DNA of 64,000 bases from Neofusicoccum parvum (Eukaryota > Ascomycota > Dothideomycetes > Botryosphaeriales > Botryosphaeriaceae), in contig CP087206.1 of the NCBI GenBank assembly GCA_020912385.1, forward strand, positions 434,001 through 498,000, given 5' to 3'. Shown piece by piece: positions 10,624 to 23,832 of this stretch. The notes beneath the pieces are model-generated. The model ran no database searches and was not told the DNA's origin. It was given only the letters and a program-made list of their open reading frames with translations. The translations under genes and the position numbers were made by a program. How positions within the stretch are numbered: position 1 is the first letter of the stretch; every line of letters begins with the position of its first letter.

Positions 10624-12811
10624 TCTTCAGTGCATTCGTCATCCTTACGGTGTGGGCGGTAGTTCTTTCGTACATCATGCGTTCGTCGTTTCGTCATGTC
10701 TTGGCTGGCTTCCGCTTCTCGGCTCGATTATTTGTTTCAGGCCTTCCTTTATCAGTACTCCCACAAAATGAAGTCATGAAACCGCACGCCTGAGCATTCC
10801 GCGCGAATTTTCGAGGCGCGAAGCGTTTTCTGTCCCGCTCCGGACGCAGAGATCCCGTCCGTCACCGCCCCCAGAAAAGACTCGATAGGGCGCCCGTCTC
10901 ATGCTTGCCCCGAAGGACGGTTCGCCTGAGCGGCAGAGCATTTCGCCTTGGTTTCGGAGGCGGCCGAGCTCAACGCATCCTCGCTTCCATCCGAGCACAT
11001 CCGCTTCCGCGCACCCCTGTATCCCTGCCCGTCGTCAAGATAGTCGTTGCGCAGGATTTTCGAGCCATCGCCGCTTATTTTAGACTATCCGGAGCCCCGG
11101 CATTCGGCCCGTTCTGGGCGATTCTGCTCTTTCTCTCCCAGGATTGCTGATGCGCTGATGTGCGCGCCGACGGGCCAGCGGGCACCGAGGTTTGGGTGTT
11201 TGCTGGAAGGATGTGCGAACATCCCGTTGCGGCATCCATCGCAAAGGAAAAAAGCGCATGGAAAGAAACACTGCCTACTCGGAACGCACGCTAAACCAGC
11301 CTTCTTCCGCACATCATCCACCGCTCTCCCTGGATTCATTGCCCGCGGCCGCTTACGCTACAATCATCTTGCAACTATTGCTGCGGCAGGACGCCTCTCC
11401 AAGGCTTTAGGCCGAACCTTTGGAAAAGCAGGGCGGCTACTATCGTGAACGCGCGCTCTTTGCTTGCCCCAGCCAGCCTCAATCACACCACTCACTCACG
11501 AGGACAAGCCCGAATCGTGGCAACGCCGGCCACCAAAGGTCGATCTCGTATCCAAGGTGGATGCGAAGTTGCGTGGCGCTCTGCTCCCAGCCCCGCCCTC
11601 CTGCCCCTCTCTTCCCCCTCTCTCCACACTCTCGTCCATCGTATCTCGCACCTCGCTCCACTCCCACGCCCGCGTATCGACCCCACTCCCCGCAGCATGC
11701 AGTCAATGTCTTACCCGCGGAAGACGGTCCAGCCCCGTCCAATTTTTTGGTTTCTTTTCGTGCTGCAGCACGCTGCCCCGTGTCGAAGTGAAGACAAACA
11801 AACTCGTGTCGAGCCGCACATTCGCGACAGCATTATTCACGATGCATGTTCCGCGCGCGTGCAGGGGCAACACCCACATACCGCCACCCAAAGCAGCAGC
11901 GCGTAACAGGCGGACATAACTGGTCGACGACACAACAGCAGAGCGAGGTTCGTTGCGGGGCTGGGCGGAGTGTGTAGCGCAGCCTGAGCATCTGATCTAC
12001 TATCTCTCTCCAGTCACAGCAACGGTTCGGTTTAGCTTTTTTTCCCCCCTTCCAACGTCGCATGTCTTGGCTGGTGGTAAACATGGACTGTGCCTGTCAG
12101 ATCGCGCATCTGGATGGCTGGCCTTGTGGCCTATTGCTCTGCTTTCCAGCCGGCCAGCCAGTCAAGCCACGCGCCTGCCCTGCATTGGAAAATGCGGTCG
12201 GTGCTGATTTGCTGAAATGCGGGGGAGGGGTCGCGACGTGAGCACGGCCGGCCAGCCGACAGGCCGTCCGCCGCAGAAGTAGAGTTAAGAGGCCAAAGTC
12301 AGATCGGATGCTGCCACCGTTCCCCCTCACCTGCTGGCCCGAAAAGTCGCGCGTGCGTGGTGGCATTGTCGCATGTTGCGTCTGCTGTTCTCGATGCTTA
12401 CCCCGCCCCACGCGCTCTTCTCCATGTTCGAAACCCGACACCCTCACGCCAAACACCTTCCCCTCACGATGAGCTAGATCTTTCTTCCTCCATGCCATGA
12501 ATCAAACGCATGCAGGTCGCGCCCGTTGCGGACGGGACACGAGTGATTTCCCTCTTCCCTGCCTCCCTCCCTTGCGCCCATCCCGGTTTTCGCTCCTCGC
12601 CGTGCGTCGAGATCAAAAGGAAACATCCCAACGGCCGCGCATCGCGCTGACCGCGCGCGCCTGCATGCTCAGGGACCTTGGGCCGACCACCCCTCTCTTG
12701 CTAAGCGTACAGTAAGCATATTCGTCGTGCGCATGTGCCTGTGTCAGAGAACGCGCGCCAATCCCCCCAACGGAACCGTAGATCCGCGTTTGTTTAGAGT
12801 GTGTGTTTTGC

Positions 12812-12861
12812 GGGGGCGGTTGGGCTCGGCGGTGAGAAGGAGGGGGGAGGGGGAGGGGAGG
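12812..12861 (+). other. G-quadruplex-forming candidate
   Basis: On the plus strand, runs of 5, 6, 5 and 4 guanines occur, the last three separated by single adenines. Such spacing permits an intramolecular G-quadruplex. It lies in non-coding DNA with no gene edge nearby. Confidence 0.4.
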
Positions 12862-15800
12862 CGCGGATGGTGAACGTGACGTGGACTGTGTACACAGGTA
12901 CATGCGTCACCTCGGCGACGGAAAGCCGCCGACGCGGCAGCGAACGGTTATGGCGACTTCTCGATGCCTATCGTGAGATCCGCGGCGATGGTGTTTGATC
13001 TGCCGTCGCGTCGAGTTGCGACAGAACGTCGCGGAAGCAGCATCGCGGACCGGAGCGTCCACATCGAAGATCCACATGTCCGTCCTGCCCATCGACGATA
13101 TTCTCTGGCTTTCCCATCTGCTCTGCGGTACGTATCTGCCCACCCCTCCCGCCCTCTCAATCGAAAACCCTGGGCACGAGGGTCGAGGCGGCACGAGAAA
13201 GCTTGACGAGGAAGCACCCCGGAAACCCTCACGGGGCGGGCATGTAGGACGAAACAGCGAAGAAACAGTCCCCGCAGAAAAAACCCAGGAGATGCGGTAA
13301 ACGGTCCTCTTCTGCCAACCAGGCTCGCTCTCTCTTCCCGCATGGCCCTCCCTCCCTACCTCAACCACATGCATCCCTCCATCCCTTCAGTCCCGTTCCC
13401 AAACCCCTCCCCGCCCTGCACACACACGCCGCGTGTGATCTAGATGTCCATCTGCTCCTCTGCCCGACCCGAAGATTCCCGAATCTTGTTGTTTCACGGT
13501 CGACGTTCCCAGCGGTCAGGCTTCCCACTAACATTGTTTTACTTGTTTCGCTCTGCTATCCGTATGGTGGAGATAACGAACAGAAAAATCGATGAAACGA
13601 CAAAACCGCATTTTCTCTCACCACCAAGAGAAGAAACTTCTATTCGCCCCTCACGAGACAATCAAACAGACTTTCTGGATCCGTCTCAGAGCGACGACAA
13701 CAGACAGAAGAGCAAAACGAGGAGTTGCGGAATCCCTCTTCCCGTTCATGTGCATCTTGCTCCCCGTCGTAAGCGAGCAGAGGGATATGCAAGCATGGTG
13801 ATCGGCGCCCGAGAGAGCAGTCGAACGCGGCCCGGACCCCTCCTCCCCCTCGGCGGGAATGGTAGATCAGGGAACCGACATGGACGAAGCGAGGGACGGT
13901 TATTGGGGGGAATATGGCGCGCGACAGATGGCGTACCGGGGCGGGATGGGAAAGGTTAAAAAAATCGAACGAAAAAGAAAGGTCGACATTTCGAACGCGG
14001 CTGGGCCACGATGGTGGACCGCCCGGGTTGGACCAACCACGACGCAGGGCAGTTCGGTTCGGGGGCATTGTGGAAGGGAAGAAGGTAAAAGGGCATGGTG
14101 GGTTGTTTGTTCTTTCGTTGCTCAAACGCAGGGCAAGGAGAAAAGTCGGTGGTGATGCAGGGCAGGCAACGAGAGCGCGGCAGGGCAGGATAGATCCAAA
14201 CCTTGAACGCGGCACAAAAGTTTGGAACGCAGGCAGGCAGGTTGGGGTGGGCGACGGTACGTACTGATTTTTCTTCTCGCCCGTCCCAGTCTCCCCTTGG
14301 GGCGAGGTACGTATACCGGGCATCACAGTAGAAAGGTGGCTCAGCCGTATACAGGGAAGAACGTCCGGGCAAGACGGGCGAGCGGGCAACGAGAAAGAGG
14401 AAAAAAGTGGAACGGAAAATCCGGGAAGGATTGTTGGTGAAAGTCAGACGGCCGACCTTTGCCTCTCTATTTCTTGAGTGATGGAGAAGTAGCCGGGTAT
14501 GGACCATGGGCAAGTGCCAGAGACAGATGGAGTCGAGAAGCAGTTAGCAGCATGAGGTGGAGCAGTGCATAGCTCAGCCAATCTGGTTGGTCCGTGGTCA
14601 GGAATGAGTGGCTGGCCTTGGAGAAGGCGTCCGGAGTCCCCGGCTGCCGGACTCCGGTTGGAGATAGAGCGAGAGGGCGATGGACGGGAAGAAGACAGAT
14701 GGTAGTGGAACGCCTTGTGGCCTTGCGGCGTGGACCTTCTTGGTTCAGGGTTTGCTTGCTGGGCGGCAAGCGGCAAGCGGCTGGTGAACAGAACGTCCAT
14801 CCCTACGGGCAAGCCATCTGCTGATTCGCCGGTACGCGGGCCGAAGTGATGATCCCCTAACTGCGTGGTGTGGATGTGGTATTTGGCGTTCCGGCTCGCC
14901 GCAACCGCGTCCCTCCACCCAAAAGATCATCTGCCCACTGAACCCTGAGCCGCTGAGACTTGCCCCAACGAGGCATGCCGGCGCGAGAGCGAATGAGTGG
15001 CTTGCTGCGGGATGCGGTTGCCGGCGCTAGTTCGCCGTCTGCAAGAGCGCAAAAACGCCTGACTCTAGTACCTTTGGCCCAGGTGGCTGCCAGCCAGCCC
15101 AGCCAGCCGCCGGCCGCGCCACTCGCCCCCTCAACCGCGCGAACGTTTTGCGGCGTCCCGCCACTTCGTACGCGTTGCTGACGCAGATGAGGCGTGATGG
15201 ACGCATACAAGCCGTGTCGAGCCGAATGCGAGGGCGGCGGGGTGGCGCTACTCTGATGCCCCAACAACTGCCACAGCCAGACGGCGTGGCTCACTAACGC
15301 CCCTCCCATCACACCGTCCCCCCCTTCGCCTCGGCTTGCCACAAACTTACCATTCTTATTTCCATCGCCCCCTTTAGCACAGAGTGATAGGCAGACTACT
15401 CTGCGTGGTTCGTGCGGAGCCGCAGCGCCGCACTGCGTCATGGGCATTGACGTCTGTGGTCCGGTGCTCGGCGGACGAGAAGCGAACTATCGTGACTATT
15501 GTGGTTCTCAGGCGGGGGAGCGAGCCAAGCTCGACAGCACCGCAAGACGCAAACACGGATCCCGCCGTCAGCCACCGCCCTGCCGCCCCTCCCCATATTT
15601 TGGCTTTTGGGATTTCCAGGGACCGGAAGGTCATCGGTTGAGGGATGCGTGGGCCGCAGCCACTCCAAACGGCTAGAACGGTGGCCTGAGGACCGCATGC
15701 CGCTAGCGGTGGTGTGGAGCGGCTGATTGTTGCGAAGGTGCTTCTCGGAAAAGTACATGTGGAGATAGTTAGGACAGGTGGGTGGGCAATTGAGCATGAT

Positions 15801-15904
15801 GGTGGAGAGCGAGCAAGTGATTTGCACGCGATGTGCCGGCCAGGGCCGCGGGGATGGGACCATGCGTGTGCATTAGCGTCGCAGGCGGCGTGCGTCCGTC
15901 CGCT

Positions 15905-15952
15905 GTGGGCTGTTGGGCTGGGCTGGGCTGTGGGCTGGGCTGGACTGGGCTG
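15905..15952 (+). repeat. GGGCT-type minisatellite
   Basis: Imperfect tandem array of 5-6 bp units (GGGCT, GTGGGCT, GGACT) in non-coding DNA, about eight units. Confidence 0.7.
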
Positions 15953-18900
15953 AGGTCGCAACTGTCCCCTTCCCGGCCGCGAACGCCTGTTCGTCACCTC
16001 TCTTGCTCGTTGCTGTGGACGAGGGCGGGGGCTGCTCCAACAACCAGCGATCAACCACGAAGTCGAAGCGCTGCGCCCGTTTCGAACAGAGGAGCGGTTT
16101 GCGTTCCATGAACTGATCCGACGCTTGCAGCCAATGACGCCAGGCGCGGTGAGGAGAGCGGGACGTGGAAGGAGCCGGAGCCGACGGAACGCGCGCACTC
16201 TCTTTCCGGCGGTTTCGCGTCTTGTAGAAGTGTAAAAATCAGATCATCAAGGGCATGGTTGAGCAAGAAGGACGTCCGAGAAGGGATGGAGAGAGTTGCA
16301 CAAAATCGGGGGCAAAGGGTCTCCCTCCAGTGGCTTTCCCTGCCACCGGATATGCCGCTTGTGCCGCCCTGCCGCGTGGTGCTTGTGGCGCGGCAGGTGC
16401 TGCTGCTGCTGCTTGCATCCAGGGCATTGGCATAAGCAGCTGTGGGCCACGCCCAGCCCCTCTGAGCCCACCCCAAGGAAGGCCGCAGAAGGCCGCAGAC
16501 GGACGAAGCTCGCCGCAATGGTGACGGCGAGAGCTGGAATACGAGCGTCGCGGGCAGACGTGAGCTGCAAAAGGCGCAGCAGGAGTGCGGATTGGACGGG
16601 CTGAATCAGGGACGCTAAACCCTATGGCCGCGCGAGTCAGTGGTGCCTTGTGTGTGCCGCAGGCAGCAGGCAGAGACAGGCATGGCGAGAAAAATCGGGG
16701 TGCGCGGATGACAGTGCAGAATTTCCCCACCGCCCGCTGGCCGCCGGACGGGAGCCAGGTCCTGAGCAAGGGCGGGACGCAGCGAGAAGGCAAGGGAAGA
16801 TGGGATAGGGGACCGTGGAGGGCGAACGAGGCGCCGGGGATCAGGGATCGGTGATTGCGGGCGAGCCGGGGATGCGGTCGCGGAGGTGGAGAGCGAGCGC
16901 GAGCGCGGCGACGCATCTGCGGTGCCCGTCGAAAGACGTGGCCGCCCTGTGACTGCGCGCTAGGCTGCATCTCGCTGCGCCGCGGCACAGAAAACGCAGG
17001 GTCACACCATACACGCTGGGGTGTGGCAAGTTCCATGTTCCTCTTGCGCTCAGTCGCCCGCGGGGGAGGATTCCGTCCCGGAGAATCCAGAGGGTGAGCG
17101 GGGCCCCCTCAGCCTGGCGGCGCTCGTCGTCGTATGCTTCCGTTGCTACACTCACTGCACTCTAGCCGACGCGCCGTCTTCGCACGTAACGGACTGACGA
17201 CGTGGCTGGCTCTGCCGGTGGGGTCGCGGCTAGCAGACGGCCGCGGAAAAGTCGGTCGCGCGTGTGCCCAATATATCGCGCGAGACAGTTACAAAACATG
17301 CGAGATCGCGATCTGAAATACATCGGCCATGTCGCGGAACAAATTCCATGGCGGCTCGCGAGATCAGCCCCGCCGCCCGCGGAATTCCCTGGAAGCTCGC
17401 CCGACCACACCGCCCCAGGACTTGGCGCCAACCCGGGCGCAGTCAGCAGAGTACGTACTGCGCGTGAGCAGCGCGGGCGGGCGGCCGATGAAGCGTTGAA
17501 GCGCTGAAGCGATCCAGGAATGCACAGAGGCGGATCCAACTCCGCCGTTGCTGGCGCCGCGGGACGACGGCGCTTCGGCGGTGCAGCTGCAGCCCGCGAG
17601 CGGCTAGTCTAGCAGTCCGCGCGCGCAGAAGAAATTTTGAACCCTTATTTTGATTTCGCTGTGCAACTAGGGGATCACCACGTCGGCTTACCGCTTTGGG
17701 AATTTTGATCGACTCGGCCACCCCTTGGGCCGCGGGCGGCTTCAAAGCGTTCAGCTCGCCCTGTTCCCAAACTGCCGACCGTCAGCTTGGTAGAGCGGCA
17801 GGACGCACCGACGCTGGCTACCACGGCGATCCTACTCTCCCTGCGACTGCTGTTGTAAGGGGTGGGCGGCGCCCGCGAGCGCTGGCTCGGAAGGATCTAT
17901 GCGATCGTATGATTATGAACTGGCACTACTTCCATGTGAGCAGGCAAGCCCAACGGAGCCTGATCCGTCCCCGAGCCAGTCGGTGTGCACTTTTTTTTTG
18001 TTCTGCTGCGACGCCGCCCCGCGCTCCAATAGCGTCGCCCTGTGGTTGCTTGCAGCATAGGCTCTATTGTTTTTCCCACGCCTGCTATCGCGGCGTCTGA
18101 GCGAAGGGCCGATAGCCATCCGTCAAGGCTAGAATCAGTGATTGCCGGCTGCACCCCAGCTTGGCGACCAGAAGCGAGCCCGTCGGATACTTGCACGCAA
18201 CCGGGTCGCGAGCGAGGGGGAAAAGAGACAAGGCAGGGTCTGCTGAGTGCGTAAGCACGGCAGCTGAAAGCGTGGGCGTGCGCATTCTGCATATGCTGTG
18301 CGCCGCCAGCTCTTCATGCGCCCGCGCCCCGGTTTTATGCGAAGGACGAGAAGGCGAGCTGGCCTGCATGTGTTGACCCGTTGCACCTTTGCACGTGTGC
18401 TCGACGGAGACCCTGGATCGAGACGGCTGACTCAGGAGGTGGAAATCTGAAAAGGCTCGTATCTTCGATTGTATCTTGATGAGCGGTTTTCGACTGCGCG
18501 GAGATCCGGATGCAAGACGGGGTTGATGCAAGTGTGACCGCCTACCGGGGATGTGATTCGCTGCCTCGAGGCGAGCAAGCTTTACAAACCGTTGGGCGAC
18601 TCTCTCCTGATGAGTTGGCTTTCTGAGGGGCTGATGAATTGTTCCCCGACGGAGCGCCAGGGATTTGCGAAACGTGGTGAGCATGTGTCGGTGTGGAGAG
18701 CTCTCTGTGCGGTGTGTGCGCGCTGGGAGAGAGCTTTCTGCCGACGCCCCATACTTCGCAACAGCGGCCTTGTTCCTTGGTGTAGAACGCACGCGGGCGC
18801 CAGCAGGCCGCTATCACTACCGCTGCTGAGCACTACCGTTGAAAAGGCCTCCCCCATCCGATCTCCCCGAACGCTTGTGGCTTACCTTAGCAATCGCGGC

Positions 18901-20368
18901 AACACCGTGCCAGGGAGACATCTGGCTGCCGCCAAAGGCCCAGGGCTCGTTTTGCGCGACGTCGGCGGAACAAACAATCAAGCTTCCCAATTAAACATAT
19001 TGCGAGCATCCTCGTGCAAAAAACTCAAATCCTGAGGTAACGCAACAGGCGCACATGTGGTTGCAACCTGCGCGACTGCGTGCCTCTTACGATCGACGCA
19101 GCCGCCCGTCTTGACGCCCGTTGGCCATGGCCTCCCCGGCTAGTGCACGGGCGCCTGCATCTTAAACCGAAGTGCCGTCGTCGACGTGTAGCATGTATCA
19201 TCCATATCTTACACGCTATTCTATCGGGAACAGGGCGCTTCTGCGGAAGATCGAGTTGTGAAATGCGATGGAAACTTCTCGTTGAAAGTGCGGCATTATG
19301 CACCATCGTTCTCGCTGCCCGCGCCGTTTGCGATGTGAAAGGAAGTGGACGTTTGCGTGTTGCTTTGATGCCGCGGATACAGGGCTGCTTACCAGATGGC
19401 TGCGTGAGTTGCGGGGGGACCGCGCCCCCTCTCCGCACGAAAATGCCTCGACCCGCTCACCTCCCCTCCCAAGACGGGCCCCATGGCATGCGCAAGGTGC
19501 GTAACTCGGCTCTATTGCCAGCCAAGCTGCAAGCGAGCTTGATGTCAGCATGAAAACAATCTTCGCCGATGTCGAGTCAGTGTGCTTGCAGGCGATCCGA
19601 AAGGCTTGCATCCGAATCTATATCCGCTCTCGTCAAGTTGCTCTCGCCTGCTGTGTGGGCCTGTGGGGAAGCTTCCAATTGGCTACGGCCCGAAACGGAC
19701 GGTGTTTTGTTGGGGGATGATGCAAACGGTGCGTGTGCGTGTATAATCGCCACAGTGATGCCTGAGGACGTTGTAGCTCACTCCGAGCGCTGGCAGCTGG
19801 AGAACCACAACTTGTACCTGGAAAGGGCATGATCATCGTGGCCAATGCGGCATGCCACGGCGGCTCCCGCACGATTTGTTCGTAGGGTCCACGGATCGGA
19901 GCGAATAACGGAAAATACTCCGGGAGCGAAAGCCACAGATGCCGCTGCGTCGGCACTCAACGCATAGCTATTTTTGGTCCCTGCTGCGCGCTGCTATCAC
20001 ATTTGCGGCACAGGAGCGGCTGGAGAAAGACCCTGAGGTCTCCGATGTGCTGTCTTCCTGCTGACAGCTCTTCTGGGCTTCAACACTCAGCGCGGTCCTC
20101 GGTGCAAATTCGCGCTCTGGCATCGACGATGCGAATGCGGCTGTCACGGGTCGGTATAACAATACGTCATGGAGGCCGAGACGTCTCCATCGCCACGGCG
20201 CATGACACGCGCAAGCGTTGAACGGCGCGTTGTGGCTGGCGCTGCTGTGGCGACCCCGGTGAAGCCAAGACCCGCCTATGGAAAGTCAAAGCGGGTTAGG
20301 ACGCGACGTTCCTGACTTAACTCATCGTGATGTACGGAGACGCACAGGATGTTCAGGGTCCTGATCCT

Positions 20369-20388
20369 AAAAAAAAAAAAAAAAAAAA
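20369..20388 (+). repeat. Poly(A) run
   Basis: Twenty consecutive adenines in otherwise GC-rich non-coding DNA. I found no retroposed gene, pol III boxes or flanking duplication beside it. Confidence 0.8.
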
Positions 20389-22866
20389 GCCGCTGGCCTG
20401 AGTGTGCGTGGCAGTCGTTTCGGCGCCGACCGAGTCCTTAGGCTGCCGAGAGGGGCAAGCCGGGCTCCGTCTCTCGTGATACATTGACAAAGCTGTCACC
20501 GCTCCTCATGCTCCGCTTCTCGAAACAGGGAAGCAGCGCAGTCGAAACCCGGCTTCATCTCCGGATCTCCAAGCAACACGTTCCGCGGCAGGGTTGGAAG
20601 TGTTCTGGACTCGCTCATTCTAACCGCAATTTCCCTAAAGCAGTAGTGGGCGCTCAGGCTGCAGCGGCCGGTGGCTTGCTAGCCGGCATTTGGGAATTCT
20701 GGGGGACGAGCATGGACAATGCCACAATGCGTGGCCCGGTCAGATTGGTAGAGTTTCCGATCTGACTGGCAGCGCTCGCTTGGGCCGTCGCACTGCGTAT
20801 CAAAACCACGTGCACAGGCGCGGAGATGCGCGCGCGTGCGCCCTGGATCACGATGACGAAGGGCCGGCGTGGCAGCGCAGCGTAGGCACGAGAGCGCCGT
20901 ACGCCTACAGCATGCCGGTGTCGCGGACGGAATCCGGGAGTGCGATCTGCGTCAGGCGCGCCGGCAGGAGTCAGTCCTGGGCGGCAGCGGGCGGTGCGAG
21001 GTTTCCTGAACAGTCGAAGGGCGACGGCAGCAGTCAACGATGGAAGCGGGCGGTTTGCGCGCAGAGCCTCGCAGTGGAGCCCGACGGCGGTGGAGGGCGG
21101 CCAGCAGCCAGGACCAGGGCAGCAGCAGCGCAAATCCCGGTGCAGGGCGACTTCCACGGCGTTCCGGCGGCGGTGGCCCAGGCGAGCGGATGCAGACCCT
21201 GAGAGGGCGTTGGCCCGAGTGCGGTCGGCTCTTTGTGCTACGTCATACCAGCGCAACGCTGAGGGCGTTTGCCCTGCATCGCACGGCGAGGCTCTGGTAG
21301 CCTCTCGTCGCGCAGGAGGCAGAGCGGCACCTGCGGAGCGTCGTCTCGGCGCGGCGCTACAGGAGGGCGCTGTCGTTTCGCAGACTGGCGCCCAACTGCG
21401 CTGGCGAGTCCATGTACGATCCGATCGGAGATCCAGAGACGGGCGGATTATTGCAGGCGGGCGCGGTGCGGCGTGCGGGCGCCCATTGGCGCATGGGCGG
21501 CGGGCGAGCCGGGGGGTCGTCGCGGCGTGCGCAGGCGTGCGGCGGCACGGCCGCCAGGAGCGCGGCAGCTGGATCGTCGTGGGAGCAGTGTCAGAGAGCG
21601 AGGGGAAGTCGACGCTGGCCAGGAGATCGAGAAATACAGGCAGGATCTAGAGCTCAGGGCCGCTAGCCGCACGGGGCCCTGGACGCGCAGGGGGCGCCGG
21701 CAGCAGCGCGGCCGCCGGTGAGCACCTGGAGCGAGGGCACAGCGAGGCCGCCGGGGGGTGGACCCCTGCCCGTGATGTAATGGCCAACGGCGTTTGGCGC
21801 CGGAAGCTGCCTGCACTCAGTGCAGCGCGCCTGAACTCACGATGCGCTCACTCGCGCTGCACGACTCGACGCGCCCGTGTTGACTCGCCCTCGATGCGCC
21901 CGGGCGAGCGCCGCCCGCACTGCCTCGGCCTTCGCTGCGCCGGAAACGCAGGCGCGCGCCGCGGGCTCCAGCGCACGCAGCCTGCGCAGCCTGGCCGCCG
22001 CAAGCAAGGAGCCCGCACTCGACACGGCCAGCGCTCGTGGGCGGTCGAGCCGCACGACGGAGTGGGGCGTGCCCGAAGCGGCGCGCGAGGCACACGTCTC
22101 GCGAGATTGGACGGCATCGATCGATCGATGCACCAGCCGGTGTCAAGGGATGCGCTGCCCGAGCTAGAGTCGTGCCGGGCGGCGCGGAGAGAGGCTGCGC
22201 GAGCCGAAAGCGGCCGCTGCGCGCGCCCTCCAGCAGCTGCGCGCGGCGACGCCTTGTCGTTGCCGGCGCGCGGTGGTGCGGCCGGGGGGTGTCCGTGGGC
22301 AGCGGGGAGCGCAGCCGGGGGCGCGCGCGCTGCGTTCAAGGGACGAAGGGCCTGCGAGATCCACGCGAGCCGTGGCTTTGCGTGGGGCGCTAGCCGGCTT
22401 GGATAGCGTCTGAGTATGCCATTCTGATGCGCTTTGCGAAAGCCCATATGCGACCCTGGGCAATCGCACAGAACCCTGCTGGATGCGCGCCCTGGATGCT
22501 GCCCACGCTTCCCTGCCCTCGTCTTTCCCTCTCCCGTGCCATAAGAACCCTCGGCCTCGCCCGCGTCTCTCGTGTCCCTCGTCCCAAGACAGCAACTGCC
22601 AAACAACTCTCGCCTCCATCCTTCACCCACACCTTCCGCTCTCTCACAGCCCCAACCAGGCCGCCGTCGCCCACCACCACGGTACGAGCGCATTGCATAC
22701 CTCATCCTCCCAACCAACCCACCCACAACCGCCGTCCAGCGCCCGTGTTGCCGCAGAGACCAAACGCGCTCTCTACACAACCACGTCACCGCCCAAGCAA
22801 GCGCCCTTCCGCTGCTCGGGTCGCCCCGCTTATCCGCACACACCGTTACCGCGCACATCCCAAATC

Positions 22867-23832
22867 ATGGACGGCAAAGACTCAGTGGGCCGCCGCATTT
22901 CGCTGTTGAACGAAGAGTCATCAGCCCCAGCGCCAGCAAACCGCCTTCCCTCGCTTGAGCCGGGTCTTCGTTCGCGCACTTCAAGCTACACCTCCTCACC
23001 TTGCCTCTCACCACAAACGCCTCAACTCCTCCGCAGCGACTCCACCGACTCTGCAGCCATGGACGACACACCTTCGCCCACCACGCCCGACTTCTTCGAC
23101 GACGAGGGGCAGCCAACTAACGTTCCCGCGATGCCCTACTTCATAGGCATGCCGCAGCAGCACCAGATGAAGCCGGAACAACAGCAGCACATGATGCCCG
23201 CATATCCTGCGATGATGCCGCAACAGCAGTACTCTCACCCTCAGAGCCACCAAGTCTTCGTACGAGCTCCGGGCATGGAGCGCCAGCAGATGCCTCCGGC
23301 GCAGCCCAAGTCGAAGAAGAATCAGTACCCGTGTCCCCTCGCTATGCAGTTCAACTGCAAGGACTTTTTCACCACCTCAGGTCACGCAGCACGCCACGCA
23401 AAGAAGCACACCGGCAAGAAAGACGCAGTCTGCCCCGACTGCCGCAAAGCTTTCACGCGCAAGGACAACATGGAGCAGCATCGCCGGACTCACCAGAACG
23501 GCCGCAACGCGCGCAACGCTTCCAAGGAGAACGATGACGGCCGTGTGAAGAAGGCTAAGACCACATCCCGGCCGAAGCCATCGCCCCTTCAGGCAGCGCA
23601 GATTCACTCTCAACTTGCCATGGTGGACCCTTCGTTACCGGTCAGCCCTGCCTCAAGCTATGGTGGTGCCGTGCAGCCCGTCCACGAGTACATTACATCG
23701 CCGTTCTCGGATCACAACATGAGCTACCCACCGCCCGAGCACTACCAGCTGAATCCCGCAACCCCCTCTTCTACCTATGGCCTCGAGACTCTAGCGCTCG
23801 CCTGCGGCGAGAAGCGCAGGTCCGACGCATAA
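22867..23832 (+). CDS. C2H2 zinc-finger protein, putative transcription factor
   Basis: A single exon of 321 residues from ATG 22867 (A at -3). The frame is also open upstream to an ATG at 22483, but those 128 codons look like a translated CT-rich 5' leader. Residues 1-150 are disordered: Ser/Pro-rich, an acidic stretch (DFFDDEGQP), then a Gln/Met-rich segment that could be an activation domain. Two fingers follow: residues 156-181 with an unusual C-x7-C-x12-H-x3-H, and 189-209 with a classical C-x2-C-x12-H-x3-H. A basic tail (KKAKTTSRPKP) may serve nuclear import. The closely spaced pair with a long first Cys-Cys loop suggests a filamentous-fungal regulator family, but I cannot name it. It is the only recognisable gene in 21.6 kb. 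Confidence 0.88.
   Translation: MDGKDSVGRRISLLNEESSAPAPANRLPSLEPGLRSRTSSYTSSPCLSPQTPQLLRSDSTDSAAMDDTPSPTTPDFFDDEGQPTNVPAMPYFIGMPQQHQMKPEQQQHMMPAYPAMMPQQQYSHPQSHQVFVRAPGMERQQMPPAQPKSKKNQYPCPLAMQFNCKDFFTTSGHAARHAKKHTGKKDAVCPDCRKAFTRKDNMEQHRRTHQNGRNARNASKENDDGRVKKAKTTSRPKPSPLQAAQIHSQLAMVDPSLPVSPASSYGGAVQPVHEYITSPFSDHNMSYPPPEHYQLNPATPSSTYGLETLALACGEKRRSDA

Larger units (their letters stand above)
10624..22866. other. 12-kb GC-rich tract with no convincing gene
   Basis: The many long open frames on both strands are rich in Arg, Ala, Pro, Ser and Cys, overlap each other on opposite strands, and show no known domain, which is expected of CpG-rich non-coding DNA. It holds short tandem repeats, a 20-base A run (20369-20388), a G-run cluster (12812-12861) and a perfect 16-bp CATCGATC-type palindrome (22117-22132). 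The last part, CT-rich from about 22500, reads like promoter and 5' UTR of the C2H2 gene. No tRNA, rRNA or transposon was recognised. Confidence 0.5.

Noticed and set aside
17780..17830. TTGGTAGAGCGGC sequence resembling a tRNA D-arm
   Set aside because: No B box at the right distance and no pairing acceptor stem.
20369..20388. Poly(A) run considered as the tail of a retroposed gene or SINE
   Set aside because: No coding remnant, pol III promoter boxes or flanking duplication; the same holds for 33436-33454.
21848..22858. 336-codon minus-strand open frame upstream of the C2H2 gene
   Set aside because: Arg/Ala/Pro/Cys composition, no domain, overlapped by long frames on the other strand; expected in CpG-rich DNA.
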